In this document: positions 25,372 to 34,162 of the stretch, one piece after another
How the letters are laid out: every line of letters starts with the position of its first letter
How positions within the stretch are numbered: the first letter of the stretch is position 1
Assembly: GCA_034432375.1 (NCBI GenBank)
Contig: DAOUCA010000048.1
Coordinates: forward strand, 1-64,000
Direction of reading: 5' to 3'
Origin: JAHBVH01 sp034432375
GTDB taxonomy: Bacteria > Chloroflexota > Anaerolineae > Caldilineales > Caldilineaceae
DNA length: 64,000 nucleotides
The notes under the pieces: generated by a model
The model's input: only the letters and a program-made list of their open reading frames with translations
Databases searched by the model: none
What the model was told of the DNA's origin: nothing
Made by a program: the position numbers and the translations under genes

Positions 25372-25923
25372 TTACCGAATAAATGCCACGAAGATGAGGA
25401 GTAGCAGCACCAAGCCAAAACGTTGCTCGATCGCCAAGGCATGACCGTAAAGTTGATGAAGCCAATGGTTATCTTTCACGTAGTTGTGGCCACTACTTGT
25501 CGCCCATATCCAATAACCGACCATCAGCGCCGGCAGAAATGCGGCAAAGAGAACAATGGGTAACCAACATACGGGAACAATACCGGCTGGTACGATCTGC
25601 CAATAGCTGTGGGTAAAAAGTGTTGCAATCAATAGGGAGATCAGATGAAGTAATTGGTCTAGCAAAAAGGTGCGAATCTCCTCTGTATTGCTGGCAAGCC
25701 GTGATTTGACGGCATCAATGGCAAAGTGGATACCACCCAACCCAACCACTAAGGGCCAGTATGGTAGCCATTGTCCTAACAAGGAGGCTGTTACAGTTGT
25801 GTAGATGGTCGCGTGTAACAAAACGCCGGTAAGGTGCTTCCCCTTAAAACGAACGAGGGCATTGCTTTGAAGTGGAAAATCGGCAAATAAGTGAGCCAAC
25901 AATAAAGTGAGAAATAATTGCAT
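25372..25923 (-). CDS. DUF3307 membrane protein
   Basis: This 183-aa protein has about five membrane helices. It starts MQLFLTLLLAHLFADFPLQS, which with HLTGVLLHATIYTTV and HFAIDAVKSRL is the DUF3307 pattern (H-x-x-x-DF, HxxID). His/Asp residues in membrane helices are conserved in the family but its function is unknown. AAAGGGAACAGATC precedes the ATG. The C-terminus is a last helix, LVLLLLIFVAFIR. Confidence 0.85.
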   Translation of the reverse strand: MQLFLTLLLAHLFADFPLQSNALVRFKGKHLTGVLLHATIYTTVTASLLGQWLPYWPLVVGLGGIHFAIDAVKSRLASNTEEIRTFLLDQLLHLISLLIATLFTHSYWQIVPAGIVPVCWLPIVLFAAFLPALMVGYWIWATSSGHNYVKDNHWLHQLYGHALAIEQRFGLVLLLLIFVAFIR

Positions 25924-26510
25924 GATCTGTTCCCTTTACGCTCTTCTGTGCAGCGCATTGTTGGGGCAGTGGGGTTTTGCCCGAGTCAACTGTAGTATCA
26001 AAACGAAGTACAGCGACTTTGCAAGTGGTGTCGCTACAGTTGTTGCTGTACATTGAATAGCGTCAAACCAGTTTGTCAGCAATGTGCAATGGTAAGGGTA
26101 AAGGCGGTTCGGTTCAGTATAAGATTGTCGCTAATCGGTTATTATCAATAACAAAGGTGAAGGCTCATCTATGAAAAGTGTGAAAATCGAGGATTTCATT
26201 GCTGAGAAATCATTGCGTCTTCACGCTTTTTATAGATGAGCGAAGGTGAAAGGTATCATTTGTTATTGTTTTTCTATTCCAGCAGTAACAATTGCTGGTA
26301 TTTGTATTGTAATGATGCGGGGCTATGTAAACAATAGTGCTAAAGTACTGGGCGTCTCCGTGCTATCAGCTAACGATTTTAATGGCAACTTACATGATGC
26401 GTAAGGTTCTCTAAGCAAATGTTTAATCGTAATGGGAAGAGAAGTTATGCAGCCGCGGGAATGACAGCCCACAGTGGAACGTAAGGTATTCGTAAGACGG
26501 CGCAACAATA
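25924..26510. other. Intergenic region with one MITE-like hairpin
   Basis: No gene is convincing. At 26164-26240 a long imperfect inverted repeat occurs (CTCATCTATGAAAAGTGTGAA paired with TTCACGC..ATAGATGAG, 20 of 23 positions). It is flanked by GAAGGTGAA-like direct repeats (26153-26163 and 26242-26253), a layout typical of a small non-autonomous element. The words TGCGTAAGGTTCTC (26398) and CGTAAGGTATTCGTAAG (26481) resemble CGTAAGGTT words near 9190, 14412 and 28811. Confidence 0.5.
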
Positions 26511-27035
26511 TCACTTTGTCTTGCTGAATAGAGAGCACTGATAGCGCATATCATAGGAGCGGCCCCCAACTCGGTTAGTCATTTCTCCAATGATCAGAAA
26601 GCCAAGCCGTTGGTAAAGCTGAAGCGCTGGGTTGTTGGCGCGTACGCTGAGTGCCACAGCGGGGAAGTGTAATCGAGCCACAGCAAGCAATTCGTGTAGA
26701 AGTACTGTGCCAATTCCTTGGCCAGTGTATTCAGGCAAGAGCGCGATCGCTAGTTCTGGCGTGTCATCGGCAGTAGGACTATAAGCTTTGTTATCGCCGG
26801 TATATAGCCGGAGCCAAGCTGCCCCCAATGGCATGCCGGTTGTCGTTGCTGCTGCTATGAACCCAAAGTCACCGAACCGACCCCACTCTTGGACATACAA
26901 GGCCAAGGTCGGATTTGCATGAAGCTCAGCCACTGTTTTGCCTGCTTCTTCATGCATATGTGCAGCATAGTAAAGCATCTGCCATAAAAATGGTTCATCA
27001 TCGGCGACAACTGGACGAATGGTATAATCGATCAT
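26511..27035 (-). CDS. GNAT family N-acetyltransferase
   Basis: The 174-aa protein transfers an acetyl group from acetyl-CoA to an unknown amine. It starts with YTIRPVVADDEPFLWQML, and has the acetyl-CoA binding motif LLPEYTGQGIGTVLLHELL and the C-terminal NPALQLYQRLGFLIIGE strand-helix, both standard for GNAT folds. Length is normal. It lies upstream of an AGGACTTACGCA element and downstream of nudC in the same direction, but the element separates them. No substrate hint comes from the context. Confidence 0.9.
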   Translation of the reverse strand: MIDYTIRPVVADDEPFLWQMLYYAAHMHEEAGKTVAELHANPTLALYVQEWGRFGDFGFIAAATTTGMPLGAAWLRLYTGDNKAYSPTADDTPELAIALLPEYTGQGIGTVLLHELLAVARLHFPAVALSVRANNPALQLYQRLGFLIIGEMTNRVGGRSYDMRYQCSLFSKTK

Positions 27036-27058
27036 CGATAGACTCTTCTATATTCTAC

Positions 27059-27130
27059 AGGACTTACGCAATTAGTCGGTTGGGTAGGTTGCGTTTCACT
27101 GAATTGAAACCAGAGACCTGCGTAAGTCCT
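27059..27130. mobile_element. MITE-like element, AGGACTTACGCA family, copy B
   Basis: This 72-bp copy has perfect 12-bp ends, AGGACTTACGCA and TGCGTAAGTCCT. Its interior (TCGGTTG.GTAG and GAAACCAGAGA) is shared with copy C at 31781-31854. It lies between the 3' end of nudC and the GNAT gene. Confidence 0.82.
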
Positions 27131-27153
27131 ATTCTATTGAGCATGTACGCTGA

Positions 27154-28119
27154 TTACCATCCTTCGGGGCTGACATCACGCAGACGACCCTCTTGCCCGG
27201 CATCAAACCAACTTTCGATTAAGCGTCGCGAAATCGAAAGACCCGGTGGTAACTTAAGCGTGCCTAGCCGTAGCTCCTCGGCTAGCTCATGACGCGTCAG
27301 CCAGCGCGCTTCTTCTAACTCATTGTCAATCAAGTTAAATTCTGTGGTGGTGGCATCGGCTATAAAGCCAAGCATGAGCGAACTGGGAAAGGGCCAAGGC
27401 TGCGAGGATTGATATTCGATTGATCCTACAGAAATGCCCGCTTCCTCCATCACCTCCCGTTTGACGGCATCCTCGAGGCTCTCGCCAGGCTCGACAAAGC
27501 CGGCAATGACAGAATAGCGCCCCTCTGGCCAACTGGCCTGACGAGCAAGCAGACAACGCTCCTCGGCGCGCACCAAGACAATAATGGCGGGGTCGGTACG
27601 TGGAAAGATCTGTTTACCACAGGCACTATTGGTGCAGGTGCGCACAAACCCCCCTTCGGTGCTGCTGGTAGGGCTGCCACAGTCTCCGCAATAACGATGC
27701 CGGCGTTCCCAGTAAATCATGGCGCGTGCATAGGCGAGAATTGCACCGAGGGTCGGATCAATCGCTTCTCCAACTGCACGCAAATCGCGAAAAGTGCCCA
27801 ACGAGGCCAACCAAGCTGGTGCTGCCTCTGTCTGTTCGCGTTCACCATCGAGCGCAAAATAGACGGTTCCATGTAACTCACCTAGTAGAGTAACCTGTTC
27901 CGGTGCCAAAGTTTGTGGCAAATCCGCCACAGTCAGCAGAAATGGATCCGCAGATCGTTCATCGATAAAAAAGTTTTGCATCCGCCATACGGGTACAAAG
28001 CGACTGGTTGGCGCACTCATCTGTGCCGTCAACCAGCTTTGGTTACGTCGTTTGTCAGCTAACCGATCCATTGGGTTTGCTGCGAAAAAGTTCTGGGCAG
28101 AACGGGCATAATTATCCAT
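27154..28119 (-). CDS. nudC: NAD(+) diphosphatase (Nudix, zinc-binding)
   Basis: The 321-aa enzyme splits NAD(H) to NMN(H) and AMP; in characterised bacteria it also removes NAD caps from RNA. It shows all marks of NudC: a YCGDCG..C..C zinc ribbon (CTNSACG; residues about 145-170), FPRTDPAIIVLV, the Nudix box GFVEPGESLEDAVKREVMEEAG (about 215-237), and the diagnostic SQPWPFPSSLMLGF motif. The N-terminal domain is of the NUDIX-like type. The start at 28119 has an AAAGG-type site slightly far upstream. It is a single gene. Confidence 0.95.
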   Translation of the reverse strand: MDNYARSAQNFFAANPMDRLADKRRNQSWLTAQMSAPTSRFVPVWRMQNFFIDERSADPFLLTVADLPQTLAPEQVTLLGELHGTVYFALDGEREQTEAAPAWLASLGTFRDLRAVGEAIDPTLGAILAYARAMIYWERRHRYCGDCGSPTSSTEGGFVRTCTNSACGKQIFPRTDPAIIVLVRAEERCLLARQASWPEGRYSVIAGFVEPGESLEDAVKREVMEEAGISVGSIEYQSSQPWPFPSSLMLGFIADATTTEFNLIDNELEEARWLTRHELAEELRLGTLKLPPGLSISRRLIESWFDAGQEGRLRDVSPEGW

Positions 28120-28515
28120 AATGAGGTTGAACCTTTCTAATACGACCGTCTAACTACATCGAGAATGCGTTGATTCCCCGTATGAAATCATGACAAAAGG
28201 CGTAGCTAAAAGGCGCAAAAGTAATATGTATGTCACTCAAATTTCGTACTTCTATCAGAATGCAAGAAGAGTGATTTCTGCTATTCTATGGCTACAGCAA
28301 GTTTCAACGAGTTTTACGTTGCTTACCCCATTGCGATCTATAGGGCATTTGTCTGAAGATCATTGCCAACTATAAAAGATTTGTAGATTCGCAGTCATAA
28401 GATCTCATTTTTGTGTGCACGTCCCAACTTAGCCGCTACCATTCCATTTTGCACGCAACCCGTTGATGACTTACCGGAAATAATTATTTCTAGGTCACTC
28501 AGGAGGATTGTGCAA
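28120..28515. other. Intergenic region, nothing clear
   Basis: This AT-rich gap separates divergent nudC and a small membrane-protein gene. Short ORFs are present but show no ribosome binding site or protein-like composition. Promoters for both genes must lie here, but no strong -35/-10 pair stands out. Confidence 0.3.
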
Positions 28516-28716
28516 ATGATTACAAGTATTATCGTTACATTTTTTAGTGCATCATGTGTTGCTTCAGTGGTTGTTTTCGCTGCCTGTGCTGCATCGGCAC
28601 GTGCAGATGAGCTTCAACGGCACGCATTCTCGCACTTTTATGAAGAGAGTGAGCAGTACATTGCTGAAAAGCGACCCAAGATCGCTTCCGCCGGCAAGTT
28701 GGCGCTAAACCTATAA
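28516..28716 (+). CDS. 66-aa membrane protein, unknown
   Basis: AGGAGG at 28501-28506 stands nine bases before the ATG, an almost ideal ribosome binding site, which makes this short ORF credible. The protein starts MITSIIVTFFSASCVASVVVFAACAASARADEL, a single membrane helix or signal peptide with AxA-type cleavage after ASARA. A charged tail follows (HAFSHFYEESEQYIAEKRPKI). A strong terminator follows 52 bp after the stop codon, so it is transcribed alone. No family is recognised. Confidence 0.65.
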   Translation: MITSIIVTFFSASCVASVVVFAACAASARADELQRHAFSHFYEESEQYIAEKRPKIASAGKLALNL

Positions 28717-28750
28717 CCTAATCTAACCTAACCTAACCTAACCTATACGT
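28712..28750. repeat. TAACC pentamer tract
   Basis: Immediately after the stop codon of the 66-aa ORF the sequence runs through about seven CTAAC/TAACC units, followed by a short complement TTAGGTTTTA. It is telomere-like in sequence but internal and short; replication slippage is the simple explanation. Confidence 0.75.
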
Positions 28751-28767
28751 TAGGTTTTATACACTAG

Positions 28768-28802
28768 ATCCCCGCTAATCCAAATTAGCGGGGATTTTTT
28801 GT
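28768..28802 (+). terminator. Strong intrinsic terminator
   Basis: A perfect 12-bp stem ATCCCCGCTAAT/ATTAGCGGGGAT with a 4-nt loop is followed by TTTTTT. It ends the transcript of the 66-aa membrane protein gene. Confidence 0.92.
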
Positions 28803-28998
28803 TTCTAAATTTCGTAAGGTTATAGGCAAAAAACCCTTGCTGTTTCCGACAAATGACGGAAATTGGCCATAACTTTTGTCTGATAATCCCGTCTACATTA
28901 GTGCCTGCCATGAAGATTTATCGTAAGGTAACTGACTTACCCGTAGATTTATCAGCCGCCGTCTGTGTTCGGCAAAACACAGACCTGCCATCTAGCCA

Positions 28999-29685
28999 AT
29001 GCATCGACGATTTAATCACCTTGTTGCTACTACTTTACCGGAGCAACTCCCTACGTCAATGGATCGAACGCGTTTGGGAGAATCCATTGACGCGCCTTCT
29101 GAAGATTGGGAATGTGAAGCTGCCGATGCCGATATTTCCAACAACGACATCCCAGACACTGATATTCCTGAAACCGACACAATGATTGCTCGGGCATTTT
29201 TAAGTGGGTTATGCCAGGGCAAAAGTAACGCGTGGTGCCACCTGCTAGAGATTTGGTCACCTCGCCTATACAGTTATGCATCGTATAATACCTATACCGA
29301 AGGTGATGCACAAGCGTTATTGCAACGGACATTTACTCTGGTAATGCAGCGTCTGATTCAGGGCAAGGTTCGCTTGCAAAATCTCTCTCAACTCACTGTT
29401 TTGCTTGTTTCCACACTCTATCAGTTGATCCTACACTATCAACAACAGTTCGGCATTCCCTTGTTCGATGCTCGCCGCCATCAACAGCCGTTTGACCATC
29501 TCCAACAAAAATTTTTGGATACGCTACAACAGCTAACGCCTGCTGTGCAACAGATGCTACTCTTGCGCTATCTTGTTGGCATCTCTGTAGGCGAGTTGGC
29601 GTTGATCACAGGATATGGGATTGCTGCCGTGGTGGCAATCTTACGCGCTGCTTCGTTACATTTCCCCCCAGCGAAATTTAGGTGA
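28999..29685 (+). CDS. Sigma-70/ECF-like protein, diverged
   Basis: Up to 228 aa; starts at 28999, 29059 or 29182 are possible and none has a good ribosome binding site. The segment SNAWCHLLEIWSPRLYSYASYNTYTEGDAQALLQRTFTLVMQRL resembles region 2 of ECF sigma factors (the element for -10 recognition). Near the C-terminus, LQQLTPAVQQMLLLRYLVGISVGELALITGYGIAAVVAILRAA resembles region 4 (helix-turn-helix for the -35). The acidic stretch before region 2 (ADADISNNDIPDTDIPETD) is unusual. Several canonical region 2 residues are not evident, so it may be a degenerate or specialised sigma factor. No anti-sigma gene is adjacent. Confidence 0.6.
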   Translation: MHRRFNHLVATTLPEQLPTSMDRTRLGESIDAPSEDWECEAADADISNNDIPDTDIPETDTMIARAFLSGLCQGKSNAWCHLLEIWSPRLYSYASYNTYTEGDAQALLQRTFTLVMQRLIQGKVRLQNLSQLTVLLVSTLYQLILHYQQQFGIPLFDARRHQQPFDHLQQKFLDTLQQLTPAVQQMLLLRYLVGISVGELALITGYGIAAVVAILRAASLHFPPAKFR

Positions 29686-29789
29686 GGTTGGCCCCAACAT
29701 CATGGCCAGACTTAATATCTCTCAGAAAATTCAGTTGTGATCCAGCGCAATAGAGAACTTTCGAGTAGGGTCTTCGTCAATGCCGATGA

Positions 29790-29834
29790 AAATCGCCAAT
29801 CGAAATCGCCAATCGAAATCGCCAATCGAAATCA
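29790..29834. repeat. Tandem 13-bp repeat at pyrD 3' side
   Basis: Three units of AATCGCCAATCGA lie directly beyond the pyrD stop codon, partly touching it. They look like slippage products and show no coding value. Confidence 0.8.
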
Positions 29835-30827
29835 ATGGGCTGTCGGTACTGGTGCTATACTCGGTCTTATTGCATAGTGCGGTTCACGATGGGCCTTGCC
29901 CCGTATTTCTTGCAACTCTTCCACACCATGTGCTGATAGCCAATCAATCAATTCTTGTTTGATGAGCTGAATTCCACTGCCGCCCTGATAGTAGATCGCG
30001 CTGCCAATGCCAACTGCTGTAGCACCAGCCATGATCATCTCCACAACATCCAGGCCACAAGTGACTCCTCCCGTGCCGATAATTGGCGTACCTGGGCAAG
30101 CGCGATAGACATCGTAGACACACTTGAGGGCAATTGGCTTGAGCGCCGGCCCACTGATACCACCGCTTCGGTTGGCAAGAATGCTCTGCCCACTTTCCGC
30201 ATCGATCACCATGCCTGGCATCGTATTGATTACACAGAGTGCATCGGCCCCCGCATCGACCACCGCCCGCGCGATCCGACCAATACTGGGCACATTGGGG
30301 GCTAACTTAACAATCACAGGAATATGCCCCATTGTCGCCCGCACCAAACCGGCTTTTACTTGCCGCGTAACTTCGGCAGCAGCAGCAGGATCAGCGGCAT
30401 AGGGCTCACCAAATTCGCTGTGCACATTGGGACACGAAATGTTTACTTCAATATAATCTGGGTTGGCACTCGCAACCGTGGCCGCAACAGTGCCGAACTC
30501 TTCCGGTGCGCCGGCAAAGATGCTGGCAATTAGCGCACTGCCATGGGGTTGTAGTGCCGCTTTTGTTGTGGCAAGCAGCGCTACTTCATCGGTGGCACCA
30601 GGATTTGCCAATCCAATCGCATTGATCAAGCCATGTTCCCACGCCACGCAAGATGGGTTAACATGGCCGGTACGGGGGGTTGGACCACAACTCTTTGCCG
30701 TCACGGCACCACAGCCAGCGGCGGCTGCACGTGCCATCAGTGCCGCCGTCGTGCCCCAAATCCCACTGGCTAAGATAAGCGGTGTGGGAAGTGAACGGCC
30801 TAGAAAATCTACACCAAGATTGGACAT
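29832..30827 (-). CDS. pyrD: Dihydroorotate dehydrogenase, class 1-like
   Basis: The 331-aa flavoprotein oxidises dihydroorotate to orotate in pyrimidine synthesis. Typical blocks are PLILASGIWG at the N-terminus, EVNISCPNVH (the catalytic Cys expected for class 1 enzymes), VIVKLAPNV, NTMPGMVID, SGPALKPIAL, GTGGV and the FMN-phosphate block GATAVGIGSAI. Class 1B enzymes need a PyrK electron-transfer subunit, which is not in the window. It lies 15 bp downstream of terC in the same direction, so both are probably on one mRNA. Confidence 0.92.
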   Translation of the reverse strand: MSNLGVDFLGRSLPTPLILASGIWGTTAALMARAAAAGCGAVTAKSCGPTPRTGHVNPSCVAWEHGLINAIGLANPGATDEVALLATTKAALQPHGSALIASIFAGAPEEFGTVAATVASANPDYIEVNISCPNVHSEFGEPYAADPAAAAEVTRQVKAGLVRATMGHIPVIVKLAPNVPSIGRIARAVVDAGADALCVINTMPGMVIDAESGQSILANRSGGISGPALKPIALKCVYDVYRACPGTPIIGTGGVTCGLDVVEMIMAGATAVGIGSAIYYQGGSGIQLIKQELIDWLSAHGVEELQEIRGKAHREPHYAIRPSIAPVPTAH

Positions 30828-30842
30828 CGGGCTTGTTGATTC

Positions 30843-31751
30843 CTAACGCTTTTTGTTGCGGCGGCTGTTGCCTTTGGGACGAGTGGTACTTTGCCTTGGT
30901 GAAGTACTCCGTGTGACACTTGCCCCGCGCACTGTTGTTGTGCTGCGGCTATCTGCTATGCCCGCCGTCGCTGTGGCAACAGCCATTGCCCCATGTGGTA
31001 AGGTGGGCTGATTGTGTAGCTGGACTGGTGATGATGTTTTCTTGCGCAGTTGGAGATTGATCAACTCGATAATAAACGAGAAGGCCATGGCAAAGTAAGC
31101 ATAATTCTTCAAGTGAAGTTCATGGGCAGCTTCAGCGTTCCATCCCTCAATGACCAACATGGCACCAATGAGAATCAAGAATGAGAGTGCCAAGACTTTC
31201 ATCGTTGGGTGGCGTTCGACAAAGCCAGAAATCGCACCGGCAAAGAAGAGCATAACGCCAGCCGCAAGGATCACTGCTGGCACCATAACCCACAAGTTGC
31301 CCGAGATACCAACGGCGGTGATGACTGAATCTAACGAAAAGACAATATCGACCAAGACAATTTGGATGACGACCGCCATAAAGGAAACAACGGCTTTTGT
31401 AGCACGGTCGTGCTCTTCTGCCTCAAGTTTCTCATGAATCTCGTAAGTGCTCTTCCCAATGAGAAAGAGGCCGCCGATTAGCAGGATGAGATCGCGCCCA
31501 GAGAGCGGATTGCTAAGTATCGTCAAGATCGGCGTCGTCAACCGCATGATCCAACTGATGCCTAAGAGCAAAAGGATGCGTGTGATGACCGCAAGGGCAA
31601 TTCCTGTTGTGCGTGCGCGAGCCTGTTGATCCAGCGGTAATTTGGCGGATAAAATGGCAATGAAGATGACATTGTCAATCCCCAAGACAATCTCCAGCGC
31701 TAACAACGTTAAGAAGGCAACAAGATTGTCGGCAGAAAATAGTGTATCCAT
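30843..31751 (-). CDS. TerC family integral membrane protein
   Basis: The 302-aa protein has about seven to eight membrane helices. The family-defining metal-site-like motif is EIVLGIDNVIFIAIL near residue 19-33, repeated as VDIVFSLDSVITAVGI near 135. Relatives export manganese or are linked to tellurite resistance and to metal loading of secreted enzymes. The C-terminal 60 residues are a basic, Ser/Thr-rich tail (GNSRRNKKR end) without predicted structure. It is upstream of pyrD by 15 bp. The ion it carries is not evident from the context. Confidence 0.92.
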   Translation of the reverse strand: MDTLFSADNLVAFLTLLALEIVLGIDNVIFIAILSAKLPLDQQARARTTGIALAVITRILLLLGISWIMRLTTPILTILSNPLSGRDLILLIGGLFLIGKSTYEIHEKLEAEEHDRATKAVVSFMAVVIQIVLVDIVFSLDSVITAVGISGNLWVMVPAVILAAGVMLFFAGAISGFVERHPTMKVLALSFLILIGAMLVIEGWNAEAAHELHLKNYAYFAMAFSFIIELINLQLRKKTSSPVQLHNQPTLPHGAMAVATATAGIADSRSTTTVRGASVTRSTSPRQSTTRPKGNSRRNKKR

Positions 31752-31780
31752 TGACAGTTCTATCCCTGTTGGTTATTGTT

Positions 31781-31854
31781 TAGGATTTACGCAGATCGCC
31801 GGTTGCGTAGCAGGATTTTTTGCGTATCGAAACCAGAGAACTGCGTAGGTCCTA
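31781..31854. mobile_element. MITE-like element, AGGACTTACGCA family, copy C
   Basis: This 74-bp element runs from TAGGATTTACGCAG to CTGCGTAGGTCCTA. Its right end supplies the TAG stop codon (31854-31852) of the aminotransferase gene, so it was inserted at or inside the end of that gene. The interior is like copy B. Confidence 0.82.
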
Positions 31855-33021
31855 TTGTTGATGAATGCGCATCATACGTGCGCTGGCTTCCTGCAACGTC
31901 TCAAGTCGTTTGGGAAACGCAAAACGTACACTGCTATTCCCATGACCAGCTTCGGTGTAAAATTTGCTGCCAGGTACGACAGCAACGCCAATTTCTTTTG
32001 TCATCCAGAGGGCAAACTCCATGTCGCTCCATTTGGCCTGTGGAATATCGAGCTGTGAAAAATCTGCCATGGTGTAATATGCGCCTTCAGGCATGATCGC
32101 AACAAATCCATGTTCTTCTAAACTACTCATCATCAGATCGCGCCGGCGATGATAATCACGGGTCATTTCGGTGTAATAGCTCTGGGGCAACGCCATGGCG
32201 GCGACGGCTGCGGCCTGTAGCGGCGTAGGCGCACAGATTGTCGTGTAGTCATGCACGCGGCGGACCGCGGTTGCAACGCTGCTTGGGGCAATGACATAGC
32301 CCAAGCGCCAGCCCGTAATGGCAAAGGTCTTGCTCATCCCGCCGACGGTGATCGTTCGATCACGTAGTGCTTCAATGCTGCCCGGTGGCACGTGAATGCG
32401 TCCATCATAGAGAATACGATCATAGATTTCGTCGGTGATCAGCGCCAGGTCATGCTTTTCAATCAACTCGACCAGTCCATGAATCTCCTCGGTGTCAAAG
32501 ACGCGACCGGTGGGGTTGTGAGGTGTATTGAGGACGATTGCGCGCGTTCGTGGCGTGATGGCTGCGGCAATCTTGTCCCTGTCTAACCGGTAGCCGGGCG
32601 CTTCGAGGGCGACTGGTACTGCTTTGGCACCGGCCATCATGGCCGCCGGTCGAAAATTTTCATGGGCAGGCTCGATGATAATGATCTCATCACCCGGATC
32701 CAGAATCGCCTGCTGGGCCACAACAATCCCTTCGGTGACGCCACAGGTAACGGTGACGTGAACGTCGGGATCAACCGTCCAGCCCAATTCTTTTGTATAG
32801 CGTTCTGCTAATTTTTGGCGGAGTTCTGGATAGCCCCAAGTAATGGTATACTGATTTATCCCACCAGTAATTGCATTGACTGCGGCTTGAGTAACGGCCT
32901 GCGGTGGATCAAAATCAGGATACCCTTGACTTAAATTGATTGCACCGTATTGAATGGCGACCCGGGTCATATCACGAATGACCGATTCACCAAATTGTGA
33001 AACCACTTTGGCTGGACGCAT
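31852..33021 (-). CDS. Class I/II pyridoxal-phosphate aminotransferase
   Basis: This 389-aa enzyme of the AspC/kynurenine-aminotransferase-like fold type I group moves an amino group between an amino acid and a 2-oxo acid. Motifs: NLSQGYPDFDPP, YTITWGYPELRQKLAERY, NTPHNPTGRVF, DEIYDRILYD, and the cofactor lysine in GGMSKTFAITGWRLGY. The ATG at 33021 is chosen because GGGAGGAACC precedes it; an in-frame ATG at 33033 overlaps that site. The stop codon is provided by a MITE end, so the original C-terminus may have been slightly different. The substrate is undefined. Confidence 0.92.
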   Translation of the reverse strand: MRPAKVVSQFGESVIRDMTRVAIQYGAINLSQGYPDFDPPQAVTQAAVNAITGGINQYTITWGYPELRQKLAERYTKELGWTVDPDVHVTVTCGVTEGIVVAQQAILDPGDEIIIIEPAHENFRPAAMMAGAKAVPVALEAPGYRLDRDKIAAAITPRTRAIVLNTPHNPTGRVFDTEEIHGLVELIEKHDLALITDEIYDRILYDGRIHVPPGSIEALRDRTITVGGMSKTFAITGWRLGYVIAPSSVATAVRRVHDYTTICAPTPLQAAAVAAMALPQSYYTEMTRDYHRRRDLMMSSLEEHGFVAIMPEGAYYTMADFSQLDIPQAKWSDMEFALWMTKEIGVAVVPGSKFYTEAGHGNSSVRFAFPKRLETLQEASARMMRIHQQ

Positions 33022-33371
33022 GGTTCCTCCCATAGAATCAGCGTGGATGTAATTGGTTAGAGCTTACGTAAATCGCTTCGTGTTCTTTGCTATACACGGA
33101 TAGTAAGGAACACGGATCTAGATTGATCTGAAAACTTGCTCTGTTTGGGTTGCAAGAATTTTGGTTACCAAATGATTCAGTTCGATCAACGGCGGTTGCG
33201 TGCGAAGCCTATCGCTGTCAATGTAAGATTGGTCAGCTTGGTTTTGCGCCGTCAGATCTCCCGTAATTCTTTCGTAATCGCTTGCAAGCTATAATGCCAG
33301 GCGCACCGCCCACAAACAGCCGTAGCCTACCGCATATCTTCTAGGCGCGACACTTTCCTAAATCGTTGCGC
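33022..33371. other. Intergenic region
   Basis: There is no gene. A small inverted repeat GTGTTCTTT..CTAT / ATAG..AAGGAACAC is present at about 33080-33112. An AGCTTACGTAAATCG word at 33060 weakly resembles the end of the AGGACTTACGCA elements. Confidence 0.35.
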
Positions 33372-33830
33372 TTATTCGATAACGAGACGTTGGACTTGGC
33401 GTTTCATGTAAACCATTAAGGCGTGTAGACCACGTAGGCGTTGTGGCGTAATTGCTTCCTGCAAACCTAGCAACAGATAGACATCTTCGGGTGTTCCCAA
33501 AATTTCCGCAGGCGTCGCATGATTTAGCCCTTCGGCAAGAACGCCAGCATAACCACGAACTGTGGGCGCTTCTCTGGGAATATCTAGAAAAAAATCGACC
33601 TGTCCATTGTTGAGCTCGGTATGGAGAAAGACGGGTGATTGACATTCGTGGATCTGTTCCATGGCGTCACGTTGGCCGTGGAGCCGTGTGGGAAGATCGG
33701 GTAGTTCATCTGAAAACTCAATTAACAGCTCTAATCGCTCGCGTGGTTCCACTTCGCGAAATTCACGAATGACCTCTTGGAGTGCGGCAGGACAGCGTTC
33801 AATTTTTGCTTCTATTGGCGTTTCAGACAT
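33372..33830 (-). CDS. sufE: SufE-family sulfur acceptor
   Basis: The 152-aa protein starts at the ATG at 33830 behind AGGGAATCTC. It has the SufE core RLELLIEFSDELPDLP, the Cys-containing loop HECQSPVFL that accepts sulfur from the desulfurase SufS, VRGYAGVLAEGLNHATPAEIL and LLGLQEAITPQRLRGLHALM. It acts in iron-sulfur cluster assembly. SufS, SufB and SufD are not in the window, so it is an isolated copy. Confidence 0.92.
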   Translation of the reverse strand: MSETPIEAKIERCPAALQEVIREFREVEPRERLELLIEFSDELPDLPTRLHGQRDAMEQIHECQSPVFLHTELNNGQVDFFLDIPREAPTVRGYAGVLAEGLNHATPAEILGTPEDVYLLLGLQEAITPQRLRGLHALMVYMKRQVQRLVIE

Positions 33831-33881
33831 GAGATTCCCTATCAATAACTGATGTTACGCACTACCAGAGAAACTGAGCTT

Positions 33882-34112
33882 TTAAAAGCTGAAGAATTTA
33901 ACAGCATCTTCTCTGGAAAAATCAGTTTCTGCCAGCAGCCTGTGTAACATGAGTAAATAATCAATTGCACAACGAAATTGTAAAGAGACTGTAAAGCGAT
34001 CGTCATGCAGGCGTATCAATTTATCGTAAACTAGAGTGGGTACTTCGTCAAACTTGATGCAATCGCTTGTACCTTTTGAATTTTCCACATGCGCACTAGG
34101 TTCTGTTGACAT
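33882..34112 (-). CDS. Hypothetical protein, 76 aa
   Basis: The product (MSTEPSAHVENSKG.., then VPTLVYDKLIRLHDDRFTVSLQFRCAIDYLLMLHRLL) has a natural-looking amphipathic composition with regular hydrophobic spacing. However, no ribosome binding site is seen before the ATG at 34112. It is immediately upstream of sufE in the same direction. No family is recognised. Confidence 0.4.
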   Translation of the reverse strand: MSTEPSAHVENSKGTSDCIKFDEVPTLVYDKLIRLHDDRFTVSLQFRCAIDYLLMLHRLLAETDFSREDAVKFFSF

Positions 34113-34162
34113 ATCAATTTATTGGTCGTTTTGGCAAATGTCAACAGACCCTAGTTAGAATC

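Noticed and set aside
28712..28750. Telomere-like repeat as a chromosome end
   Set aside because: It is an internal 40-bp tract between two normal genes with a bacterial terminator beside it.
28853..29185. 110-aa plus-strand ORF ahead of the sigma-like gene
   Set aside because: It overlaps the sigma-like frame in another frame, lacks a ribosome binding site and shows no domain.
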